From: Limisphaerales bacterium
GTDB taxonomy: Bacteria; Verrucomicrobiota; Verrucomicrobiia; Limisphaerales; UBA8199
Length of the DNA: 5,446 bases
Direction of reading: 5' to 3'
Assembly: GCA_025356925.1 (NCBI GenBank)
Contig: JANXQE010000379.1
Location: 1 to 5,446 of the forward strand
Both the position numbers and the translations under genes were made by a program. Of this stretch, positions 1 through 5,446 are shown in pieces (position 1 is the stretch's first letter; every line of letters begins with the position of its first letter). The notes beneath the pieces were generated by a model. It saw nothing but the letters and a program-made list of their open reading frames with translations. It ran no database searches and was not told where the DNA came from.

Positions 1-235
1 AAGCGCCACGGCACTGGCGCACTCCAAAACTTTCGGGACTCCGGGCACAGTTCATGGAACGTCGCTCGCGCGTGACTTCAAGCCAGAGGTCTCGCCCTTG
101 CTAAAGACCGGCAACGACTTGCAGTGCGGTGCGGAGGATGCGGTTGAGGGAAGCTCAGATCGGCGTCGGGTGTTGCGGCGGACCGGAAGGTCGGCGCGTC
201 GTCGTCGCGGCGCCAAAGCATACGCGAGGGCAAGT
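1..235. other. Gene-poor left edge, no convincing coding region
   Basis: I see no supportable gene here on either strand. The ATPase gene ends at 236 on the minus strand, and a MacB/FtsX-type permease would be expected to follow it, but none of the three minus frames gives a start followed by a hydrophobic first helix. One minus-strand ORF of 53 codons (78-239) begins with an ATG that overlaps the ATPase stop as ATGA. Its product is rich in Arg, Pro, Ala and Ser, has no membrane segment and matches nothing I recognise. The first 55 bases carry a small hairpin and may be part of a dispersed repeat. A GTC microrepeat lies at about 198-207. Confidence 0.5.
3..20. repeat. Short perfect hairpin, possible part of an interspersed repeat
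   Basis: Bases 3-8 (GCGCCA) and 15-20 (TGGCGC) form a perfect 6-bp stem around a 6-base loop. The bases that follow on the plus strand (about 21-55, CACTCCAAAACTTTCGGGACTCC and onward) resemble short dispersed intergenic repeats that I recall from verrucomicrobial genomes. The hairpin is read directly from the sequence. The repeat assignment is from memory, and only one copy is visible here. There is no T-run on either side, so it is not a typical terminator. Confidence 0.3.
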
Positions 236-964
236 TCATGGGGCCAGGGCGGCGGCGTGTGGATGCCGGTCGAGGCCGGCCAGCGCCAAATCGATTTTTA
301 CGGCAATCTGACCGTCACGAATTTCGATCCGACGAGGCGTGACGGCTGCGATTTCTGGGTCATGAGTAACCAGCACAATGGTGCGACCTTCCTCGCTCAG
401 GTTACGGAACAGTTGCAGGATCGCTTCGCCGGTATGCGAATCGAGGTTGCCGGTCGGCTCGTCCGCGAAAACGATCCGTGGACTATTGACCAGGGCCCTG
501 GCAATCGCGGCCCGCTGTTGTTGGCCGCCCGAGAGTTGGCTGGGTCGGTGTTTTGCCCGATTGGCCATCCCGACAGCTTCCAACGAAGCCATGGAGCGGT
601 CGCGGCGTTCTTTGCCGGGAATCCCGCTATAAATCATTGGCAGTTCAACATTCTGCAGCACGCTGAGCTTGGGCAACAAATTGAAGAACTGAAACACGAA
701 TCCGATCTTGCGATTCCGAATCGATGCCAATTCGCGCGCTGACGCGTTCTGAATCATGACCCCATCCAGTTGAATCGTTCCTTTGGTCGGTGAATCCAGG
801 CAACCCAGGATGTGCATCAGCGTGGACTTCCCGCTGCCGGAAGGGCCGATGATTGAAATGAACTCTCCTGCTTCAATATCCAGGGTGACGTCATCCAGCG
901 CCCGGATTTCTTCCTCGCCGAGGCGGTAGATCTTACTGACACTACGAAGTTCAACCAGTGGCAT
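236..964 (-). CDS. ABC transporter ATP-binding protein, MacB/LolD type
   Basis: This 242-residue nucleotide-binding subunit hydrolyses ATP on the cytoplasmic face of the inner membrane to drive a partner permease. All core motifs are present: Walker A GPSGSGKST (40-48), Q-loop Gln92 in FVFQFFNLLP, signature LSGGQQQR (144-151), Walker B IVFADEP (164-170), GNLD D-loop (172-175) and the switch His201 in LVTHDP. The text around them (HILGCLDSPTKG, IRNRKIGFVFQ, FADEPTGNLDS) is typical of the MacB/LolD/FtsE-like exporter group, not of importers. Length is normal for a stand-alone ATPase. About 20 residues after IRDGQIA are Ala/His-rich and not conserved. The ATG start at 964 puts the first strand (LVELRSVSKIYRLG) in its usual place. 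No clear Shine-Dalgarno sequence precedes it. It lies 53 bases after the adaptor gene on the same strand, so co-transcription is likely. The substrate is unknown and no permease gene is visible downstream. Confidence 0.95.
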   Translation of the reverse strand: MPLVELRSVSKIYRLGEEEIRALDDVTLDIEAGEFISIIGPSGSGKSTLMHILGCLDSPTKGTIQLDGVMIQNASARELASIRNRKIGFVFQFFNLLPKLSVLQNVELPMIYSGIPGKERRDRSMASLEAVGMANRAKHRPSQLSGGQQQRAAIARALVNSPRIVFADEPTGNLDSHTGEAILQLFRNLSEEGRTIVLVTHDPEIAAVTPRRIEIRDGQIAVKIDLALAGLDRHPHAAALAP

Positions 965-1017
965 ATTTGGTTTAGCAGCTCAGCATGTTGAACTCAAGGG
1001 GTTGGCATTGACTTGGA

Positions 1018-2313
1018 TCAGGACGACTTGCCGGCCGCTGCGTCCCGTACCACCCCGGGGGAGGCTGCTGGAACCAGTTTGGCGGGTGCAGCGGGGGCGG
1101 GGTTGGCGGTCCCCACCGTCGTGGTATTGGTGCGGGTGACTGCCGCAGCTCCGCTGGCTTTTTGTCGAGGCATGCCATTTTCACCCTTTGGACCCTGACC
1201 GGCGATGAGACGAGATTTCTTTTCAAGTTCCTCTTTGGGCAGCTCCAGAGAGACGGTTTCACCGGGTGTGAGTCCCTCCTGGATTTCAGCGAAAAAATAA
1301 TCCGCGACACCCACCTTGACGTTGCGTTTTTCAAAAGCGTCTCCCTTCTGGACGTAAACAAACCGTTCCATCACATCGGTGTCCGGATTTTTTTCGGTGA
1401 ATACGGCCGACAACGGCACCGCCGTCACGTTGTCGGCGGTAGCCACGGGGATCTTCACGCCGGCGGTCATCCCGGGACGGACGCGGGCGTCGACACTTTT
1501 CAACACGATTCGAGCGGGATAACCTTTGATGTTATTCTTGATCGTGGCTTGCGGCGAAATGCGCTCGACCAAACCGGTCGCCTGCAATCCGGGGACTGCT
1601 TCGATCGTGATCTCAACAGCTTCGCCGACCTTGAGCCGGGGCACGTCCGCCTGGTTGACTTGCGCATTGATGATCATCGAATTGAGGTCGGCAATCGTTA
1701 GCACCTCGGTTCCGCTGTTAAAGCCGCCCGAGCCCGACACTGCCTGGCCGATGGACACAGGTCGTGTCAGCACCGTGCAATCAAAGGGCGCCCGGACCTC
1801 GGTCTTGGTCAGATGTTCGTCGGTAATGTCCAAATCTTTCTGGTTCCGCTCCAGTGCGTTCTTTGCCAAATCAAAGGCGGTTTTGGTGTCATCGAAAACC
1901 TCCTGAGAGATCAGTTTTTCCCGTAAAAGTTCCTGGGCCCGTTTGTAGTCGCGCTCGGCTTTTTCGACCCCAAGTTTGCCCTTCTCGATGTCGGTCAGGT
2001 TCGAGGCTTTCTGCTGTTGCAATTCCGAATCGTTGAGTTTAAACAGCAGATCGTCTTTCTTGACAATGTCGCCGATATCGACAGGCAACTTTTCAAGGAG
2101 TCCATTGATTTCCGGACGAACGGAGACCTGCTCAGCCGGGGCGATCTCGCCCGCGGCATTGACTGCGAACGTGATGTCGCGCACTTCTGCGAGCGCGGTG
2201 GTCGGCCTGCCTGGCTGCGCGGCGGCGGCCTTAACCTTTTGCCAATTGTTCCAGCCGTAATACCCGCCGGCGCCCAATCCGACCATGACCAACAGGAAAA
2301 TCCATTTTTTCAT
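1018..2313 (-). CDS. Efflux periplasmic adaptor subunit, MacA/HlyD family
   Basis: This 431-residue membrane-fusion protein is expected to sit in the periplasm, anchored by an N-terminal helix (about 4-21, WIFLLVMVGLGAGGYYGW), and to link an inner-membrane ABC permease to an outer-membrane TolC-like channel. Domain order fits the family: first half of the lipoyl-like domain (about 59-93, VRPEINGLLEKLPVDIGDIVKKDDLLFKL), a charged coiled-coil hairpin (about 95-168), second lipoyl half (170-191, KTEVRAPFDCTVLTRPVSIG), beta-barrel (about 212-290, ending RPGMTAGVKIPV) and membrane-proximal domain (about 292-360, AVPLSAVF onward). Residues from about 372 form an Ala/Pro/Thr-rich low-complexity tail of some 60 residues, longer than I expect for MacA. 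No lipobox Cys is present, so it is not a lipoprotein. The adjacent MacB-like ATPase downstream supports an ABC-linked role over an RND one. The ATG at 2313 is directly followed by MKKW and the helix; no good Shine-Dalgarno sequence is seen. Confidence 0.93.
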   Translation of the reverse strand: MKKWIFLLVMVGLGAGGYYGWNNWQKVKAAAAQPGRPTTALAEVRDITFAVNAAGEIAPAEQVSVRPEINGLLEKLPVDIGDIVKKDDLLFKLNDSELQQQKASNLTDIEKGKLGVEKAERDYKRAQELLREKLISQEVFDDTKTAFDLAKNALERNQKDLDITDEHLTKTEVRAPFDCTVLTRPVSIGQAVSGSGGFNSGTEVLTIADLNSMIINAQVNQADVPRLKVGEAVEITIEAVPGLQATGLVERISPQATIKNNIKGYPARIVLKSVDARVRPGMTAGVKIPVATADNVTAVPLSAVFTEKNPDTDVMERFVYVQKGDAFEKRNVKVGVADYFFAEIQEGLTPGETVSLELPKEELEKKSRLIAGQGPKGENGMPRQKASGAAAVTRTNTTTVGTANPAPAAPAKLVPAASPGVVRDAAAGKSS

Positions 2314-2418
2314 TTAATTGGACAACGCTAAAAGCCGACACTGCCGCCTGGCTCGCGATTTGCATCGGAGCTTGCCAGGGCAGCCACAACACGATTTGTT
2401 CTGCCCTATTAGACGCGC
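2314..2418. promoter_or_regulatory. Divergent intergenic region between adaptor and EamA genes
   Basis: These 105 bases separate two divergently read starts and must hold the promoter of the EamA gene on the plus strand and probably that of the adaptor-ATPase operon on the minus strand. I cannot assign convincing -35/-10 pairs on either strand. TTGCCA at 2372-2377 is a possible plus-strand -35, but the hexamer 17 bases later (TTTGTT) is a poor -10. Neither start codon has a clear Shine-Dalgarno sequence. The most structured element is the inverted repeat at 2377-2407, listed separately. Confidence 0.5.
2377..2407. repeat. Interrupted inverted repeat upstream of the EamA gene (candidate operator or leader hairpin)
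   Basis: AGGGCAG (2377-2383) and CTGCCCT (2401-2407) are perfect 7-base complements separated by 17 bases. Inside the spacer, ACAA (2386-2389) and TTGT (2396-2399) are also complementary, so the whole element can form an imperfect 11-bp hairpin with a 6-base apical loop and a small internal bulge. The right arm ends 11 bases before the ATG at 2419. That position suits a repressor binding site or a leader-RNA structure that covers the ribosome-binding region. It could also be chance; no regulator gene is in the window. Confidence 0.35.
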
Positions 2419-3297
2419 ATGAAGCCGTCGTATTTAATAATTCTGCTGGTCATGAACTTTTTCTGGGCCGCTGTATACCCGGCATACAAGGTTCTTGGCC
2501 AGAACCTTGCCACCGGCGGCATCGTAACACTTCGTTTCGGTTTGGCTGCACTTTGTTTGCTTTTTGTTTGGCCTTGGTTGCCCGGCCCGGCGCCACGTGG
2601 GCTTGACTTGGTGTTGACCTGTTCTATGGGATTGCTGTTGTTCGTGCTCGGTCAACGCCTGCAGGTTTACGGAAACCAATTGGGCCGCGCAGGGGACTCG
2701 GCGGTGCTGATGGCTCTTGAACCACTCATCACCTCTGTGGTGGCCGCAATTTTCCTGGGCGAGCACATCGGACCGCGGCGTTGGGCCGGATTCGGGCTCG
2801 GCCTGGGTGGAGTGGCCCTGTTGCATGGGGTCTGGCGCGCTGATTTTCGCTGGGCCGGCCTGGGAGCCAGCGCGATTTTTGTTTCGTCGTTTGTCTGCGA
2901 GGCGGCTTATTCCGTGATGGGCAAGCCGATTGTGATCCGGGCGAGCGTGATGAAGATGCTCGCCATTTCACTGGCTGTCGGCACCCTCGGTAATCTATTC
3001 ATCGACGGTCGAGCGACGATAACCGTTGCCCAGACACTATCGGCCCAGGCTTGGTTCATCCTTTTGGCTCTGGCCCTAATCTGCACCGCGATCGGGTACT
3101 CGGTGTGGTTCATCGTGATTCGCGAGTGCCCGGTGAACGTCGCGGCCCTGACTGTCTTTACGCAATCCGTATTTGGGGTGGGTCTGGCCGCCCTCTGGCT
3201 TCACGAGCAGCTTCACTGGGGGCAATTCTTTGGCTGTTTGGCGATCGTGGCCGGCCTCGTGATGGGGCTCTCGCGCCAGATCAGGACAAAACTTTGA
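2419..3297 (+). CDS. EamA/DMT-superfamily transporter
   Basis: This 292-residue inner-membrane protein has about ten hydrophobic segments (roughly 5-23, 33-52, 63-79, 93-113, 122-138, 145-166, 177-196, 210-232, 240-261, 266-284). They are arranged as two five-helix EamA repeats, about 6-137 and 148-286. Family hallmarks are visible: the first helix with NFFWAAVYPAYKV, TLRFGLAALCLL in helix 2, LMALEPLITSVVAAIFLGE (97-115) at the end of the first repeat, and the matching TVFTQSVFGVGLAALWLHEQLHWGQFFG (245-272) in the second. Length is standard for the family (about 290-300). Characterised relatives export amino acids, metabolites or drugs (RhaT/YdcZ/RarD-like superfamily), but the substrate cannot be read from sequence. 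The ATG at 2419 places helix 1 at the N-terminus. It is divergent from the adaptor operon and convergent with the next gene, ending 27 bases from its stop, so it is probably transcribed alone. Confidence 0.93.
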   Translation: MKPSYLIILLVMNFFWAAVYPAYKVLGQNLATGGIVTLRFGLAALCLLFVWPWLPGPAPRGLDLVLTCSMGLLLFVLGQRLQVYGNQLGRAGDSAVLMALEPLITSVVAAIFLGEHIGPRRWAGFGLGLGGVALLHGVWRADFRWAGLGASAIFVSSFVCEAAYSVMGKPIVIRASVMKMLAISLAVGTLGNLFIDGRATITVAQTLSAQAWFILLALALICTAIGYSVWFIVIRECPVNVAALTVFTQSVFGVGLAALWLHEQLHWGQFFGCLAIVAGLVMGLSRQIRTKL

Positions 3298-3324
3298 TGC
3301 CTTAGATTGCCCGTGCGATTTGCC

Positions 3325-4419
3325 TTAATGCGCCAGCGCGCGCCAAAACGCCGGCGTCGTCGGGGAAAAAGGAATAGGGATCGCCTGGGGATCATTTGTC
3401 AGAGTCACAGACGCGATCGTTTGCCAGTTGGTGGCTGGCAGCGAAAGGCTTTGCTGAAGGTCGTGCAGATGACCGATAGCGCCGCTTACTGAAATCAGCA
3501 GATTGGTGGAACCCCAGACCAATGCCAACTGGGCAGCGCGCGGCCCAGCAGCGGTTACCGGATCATCGCTGAAATCGGGAATGCCGTTATGGTTGGCATC
3601 ATTGAGGTCATCGATCGAAAGCATCCAAGTGAGGTAGTCGGGCGCAGCAGTGTTCGGTTCTCCGTCAGAAAATTCAACGAACCCATAGTAATTGGTTGTC
3701 CAGGGCAAATCCCGGCGGAACAGGTTATTGGTGAAACTGAGCAATTGGGCGGCGCTGTTGGTCCAGGCGCCGGGTTGCAGGATCAGTCTACTGAACCGAT
3801 TAGTGGAGACCTTCACTAACTGAAATGGTCCTTGTAATTGGCTGGTGGAGTTGCCCGTTTGAACCAGGTTGACGCTCCCCGCGACGGAGTTGGAACCAGG
3901 GTTGAAAACGAGCGGCCCAGTGTATTCGGTGAGTTCAAACACGTGCCTGAAGCTGCCCAAATCCCCATAGACGCTGTCCACCAGGTGAAGCACACAGGTA
4001 CCGTCCTTCGAGCTCGCCGCGCGCTGCCAGGTCGCGGTGACCGTGCCATTTTCCATTCCGGTGGTGTAGCTGCCGGTCGTGGCAGCTCCCACATCCAGGG
4101 CGGCTTCGAAGAAATCGTTGAACCCGTTTCCGTTGAGGTCGACCGTGGGCGGCAAGTTGAGATAAAGGGTCCCGGTAACAGGCAAGCCCGAAATATCGAG
4201 TGAAAACGAGCTGATATAGGTAAGGCCGTTGTAAGGGGTCAATTCACCGTTGGGCGAGCCACTGATGGTGCTGAGGTCCAGTGTATCTCCAAAGGAATCC
4301 GTGCCTTGCTGGAAGCGCAGAGACAAGCACCAGAGGCGGGCTTTGGCGGCTTCGGCTCCTCGAGCAATGAAAGGGTAAAAACCAGAAGCAATAACCACCA
4401 GGTAGACAAGGAATCTCAT
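3325..4419 (-). CDS. Secreted protein of unknown function with two DxNxNG motifs
   Basis: I do not recognise a named family for this 364-residue protein. Residues 1-21 look like a Sec signal peptide (MRFLVYLVVIASGFYPFIARG, likely cleaved near ARGAEA). The mature part is rich in Thr, Ser, Asn, Gly and Leu in alternating hydrophobic patterns, which suggests beta-sandwich structure. Two segments match the acidic calcium-loop pattern seen in thrombospondin type 3 and dockerin-like repeats: DLNGNGFND (94-102) and DANHNGIPD (274-282). The final 50 or so residues (ISVSGAIGHLHDLQQSLSLPATNWQTIASVTLTNDP to FWRALAH) resemble a C-terminal module common on secreted verrucomicrobial proteins, in which a conserved Trp precedes a short strand and the chain ends near an aromatic-Arg-Ala. 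Calcium binding and surface location are inferences. The ATG at 4419 is supported by an AGGAG sequence 7 bases upstream. It follows the LysM gene on the same strand after 149 bases. Confidence 0.85.
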   Translation of the reverse strand: MRFLVYLVVIASGFYPFIARGAEAAKARLWCLSLRFQQGTDSFGDTLDLSTISGSPNGELTPYNGLTYISSFSLDISGLPVTGTLYLNLPPTVDLNGNGFNDFFEAALDVGAATTGSYTTGMENGTVTATWQRAASSKDGTCVLHLVDSVYGDLGSFRHVFELTEYTGPLVFNPGSNSVAGSVNLVQTGNSTSQLQGPFQLVKVSTNRFSRLILQPGAWTNSAAQLLSFTNNLFRRDLPWTTNYYGFVEFSDGEPNTAAPDYLTWMLSIDDLNDANHNGIPDFSDDPVTAAGPRAAQLALVWGSTNLLISVSGAIGHLHDLQQSLSLPATNWQTIASVTLTNDPQAIPIPFSPTTPAFWRALAH

Positions 4420-4426
4420 GATCCAA

Positions 4427-4431
4427 CTCCT
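4427..4431 (-). promoter_or_regulatory. Ribosome binding site for the secreted-protein gene
   Basis: The minus strand reads AGGAG here, 7 bases before the ATG at 4419. It is the clearest Shine-Dalgarno sequence in the window; the adaptor, ATPase and EamA starts lack one. It decides the start of the 364-residue protein and places the signal peptide at its very N-terminus. Confidence 0.75.
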
Positions 4432-4449
4432 GCTCTCATTCGTGAGATG

Positions 4450-4478
4450 ATGAAATCAGGTAATGGTCTTGTAGTCAA
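4450..4478 (-). promoter_or_regulatory. Candidate sigma-70-type promoter for the secreted-protein gene
   Basis: On the minus strand TTGACT (4478-4473) is a near-consensus -35 hexamer. It is followed by a 17-base spacer and TTTCAT (4455-4450), a four-of-six match to the -10 hexamer. The -10 ends 30 bases before the ATG, leaving room for a short leader with the AGGAG site. Spacing is ideal but the -10 is weak, so this is a plausible reading and not a demonstrated promoter. It would let this gene be transcribed independently of the upstream LysM gene. Confidence 0.35.
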
Positions 4479-4568
4479 GCGCTCGTTCAGTCTTGCTTCT
4501 TTTGCAGAGACCTGCGCGCGGACGGGATTCAGCAGAGCGCGGCTGCAAACCGTCCTGGAGCCGCGTGA

Positions 4569-5446
4569 TCAGTGGCCGTTACCGGGGATCAGGGGGCTGG
4601 TTGTAGGGCCCATGCCCGTCCGAGGTATGGCGATTGAATCGCCGGGCTGCAGTCGGTTGAAGTTCACGTTCGGGTTGGCAGCGCGAATGGCGCTCTCCGG
4701 AATTCCATAGATCAGGCCGACCACGGCGGGGCTGTCGCCGTCGCGGATGGTGTAGGTGCGCCTGGGTGGGATTTGGGGTGGAGGTGGCGGTTCGGGCGCC
4801 AATTGCCCGCCCATGGCGAGGGAGTTTGCCTTGAGCTGCTCCAATTCGAGCTGCTTGAGCTCAATCGCTCGCTGATCCCCCGTCAGATTAGTATTGCCAT
4901 TAATGGCATGCTGGGTCGAACTCGCGGCGAGATTAATTTGGTAGATCGTCTGCACGGCTTCGGGTGTGCCGGCCTGTTGAGCTGTCGCCATGGCCTGCCG
5001 GTACAAAGGATCGTGCAGCAGCTCATATTCCGCATACCGCTCGGGACCGAGCGCGATTTTGATCGCGTTATCGCGCTGCGCTTCCAACGCCTGCCGGACC
5101 TGGACGGAATTCGGTTCGCTGCCGTCGGCCAGCGACTGCATCTGCTGGTCCAGGCCGTCGGTCGCCCGAAAAATGGCTCGGAATTCATTTGCCGAGGGGT
5201 TGAAGAAGTGTAACTGGGAAAACTCAGTGCGCAGATTATTGGCGTCCTGTGAATAGCGCAGGAGGAATTCCTCCAACTGCCCTGGCGAGAGCGCGCGAGC
5301 CAGGTCGTCGCGGGTCGCCTGGCGCAGTTTCGCGAGCTCGACCGGGTCTGCGGGTTTGCCTTGTTGACGAACAGAGTGAACGGCATGACCGGCAGGTTCG
5401 GCGAATGGACCACCACGAACGGCACGTGCCCAACCGACGGCGACGC
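4569..5446 (-). CDS. LysM-domain envelope protein, 5' end missing, probable frameshift
   Basis: The frame that ends with the stop at 4569 is open to the right edge, so the gene starts outside the window. A TTG at 5276 falls in the middle of the conserved segment (LARALSPGQL-EEFLLRYSQDANNLR) and is not a credible start. From 5350 leftward the product has a charged helical region (ADPVELAKLRQATRDDLARALS to about 4830, including FRAIFRATDGLDQQ, LGPERYAEYELLHDPLYRQAM and AIELKQLELEQLKAN). A proline linker (PEPPPPPQIPP) follows, then one C-terminal LysM domain at 4623-4760 (YTIRDGDSPAVVGLIYGIPESAIRAANPNVN, ending QPGDSIAIP). LysM binds N-acetylglucosamine-containing glycans such as peptidoglycan, so an envelope role is likely. 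The helical region resembles verrucomicrobial proteins I remember without an assigned function. Upstream of about 5352 the minus frame shifted by one base reads better, which suggests a lost base in this copy or in the assembly. The stop is 149 bases before the secreted-protein gene. Confidence 0.85.
   Translation of the reverse strand, partial: VAVGWARAVRGGPFAEPAGHAVHSVRQQGKPADPVELAKLRQATRDDLARALSPGQLEEFLLRYSQDANNLRTEFSQLHFFNPSANEFRAIFRATDGLDQQMQSLADGSEPNSVQVRQALEAQRDNAIKIALGPERYAEYELLHDPLYRQAMATAQQAGTPEAVQTIYQINLAASSTQHAINGNTNLTGDQRAIELKQLELEQLKANSLAMGGQLAPEPPPPPQIPPRRTYTIRDGDSPAVVGLIYGIPESAIRAANPNVNFNRLQPGDSIAIPRTGMGPTTSPLIPGNGH
4623..4760 (-). other. LysM domain coding segment
   Basis: About 46 residues from RTYTIRDGDS to IAIP show the LysM pattern: the initial YTIRDGDS strand and turn (usually Y-x-V-x-x-GD-[ST]), the helix pair with YGIP and AIRAANPNVN, and the closing LQPGDSIAIP strand. 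Only one copy is present, at the extreme C-terminus, with about 17 further residues (RTGMGPTTSPLIPGNGH) before the stop. A single C-terminal LysM after a proline linker is a common way to attach a protein to peptidoglycan. Confidence 0.85.

Noticed and set aside
193..214. Possible terminator after the ATPase gene (GGCGC at 193-197 with GCGCC at 210-214)
   Set aside because: The stem is only 5 bp with a 12-base loop and no T-run follows in the minus direction, so it does not look like an intrinsic terminator.
98..742. Plus-strand 214-codon ORF opposite the ATPase gene
   Set aside because: It lies antisense to a gene with every ABC ATPase motif intact. Its product shows no domain and is Arg-rich at the start, as expected for a shadow frame in GC-rich DNA.
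2434..2826. Minus-strand 130-codon ORF opposite the EamA gene
   Set aside because: The product is Gln/His/Lys/Pro-rich with no domain, and it is antisense to a complete ten-helix transporter.
3298..3360. Terminator between the convergent EamA and secreted-protein genes
   Set aside because: The 27-base gap holds no stem with a T-run. A 10-bp palindrome (ACGCCGGCGT, 3348-3357) lies inside the coding end of the secreted protein and has no loop or T-run.
4883..5425. Separate 180-codon minus-strand gene in the shifted frame
   Set aside because: Over most of its length it overlaps the well-supported LysM gene and reads as Arg/Ser-rich shadow. Only its first 25-30 codons look real, which is better explained by a frame break in the LysM gene.
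1..5446. CRISPR array, tRNA, rRNA, insertion sequence or phage element
   Set aside because: I saw no regularly spaced repeats, no cloverleaf-like segment, no transposase or integrase motif and no terminal inverted repeats anywhere in the window.

Overview
The window reads as ordinary chromosomal DNA of moderately high GC content from a Gram-negative, double-membrane bacterium. The best guess is a member of the Verrucomicrobiota (Pedosphaera-like). Two genes point there: a LysM protein whose N-terminal part (LARALSPGQLEEFLLRYSQ and what follows) resembles a family I know from that phylum, and a secreted protein with DxNxNG motifs and a C-terminal module ending in FWRAL. The taxonomic call comes from memory of these families, not from a search.

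Layout from left to right. 1-235 has no convincing gene: a short hairpin-bearing segment that may be a dispersed repeat, and a 53-codon ORF with an ATGA overlap. 236-964 (-) is a MacB/LolD-type ABC ATPase. 1018-2313 (-) is a MacA/HlyD-type periplasmic adaptor, upstream of the ATPase and probably in one operon with it. 2314-2418 is a divergent intergenic region with an interrupted inverted repeat. 2419-3297 (+) is a ten-helix EamA/DMT-family transporter. 3325-4419 (-) is a secreted protein of unknown function, convergent with the EamA gene. 4420-4568 holds its probable promoter and ribosome binding site. 4569 to the right edge (-) is a LysM-domain protein whose 5' end lies outside the window.

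The adaptor and ATPase should form two parts of a tripartite ATP-driven export or membrane-remodelling system (MacAB-TolC type). The transmembrane permease such a system needs is not in the window, and the 235 bases after the ATPase do not contain a recognisable start of one. The EamA transporter is an unrelated inner-membrane exporter of unknown substrate. The two right-hand proteins look like cell-envelope or extracellular products.

I found no convincing novel system. The points most worth a second look are a probable reading-frame break in the LysM gene near 5352, the missing permease, and the inverted repeat in front of the EamA gene.
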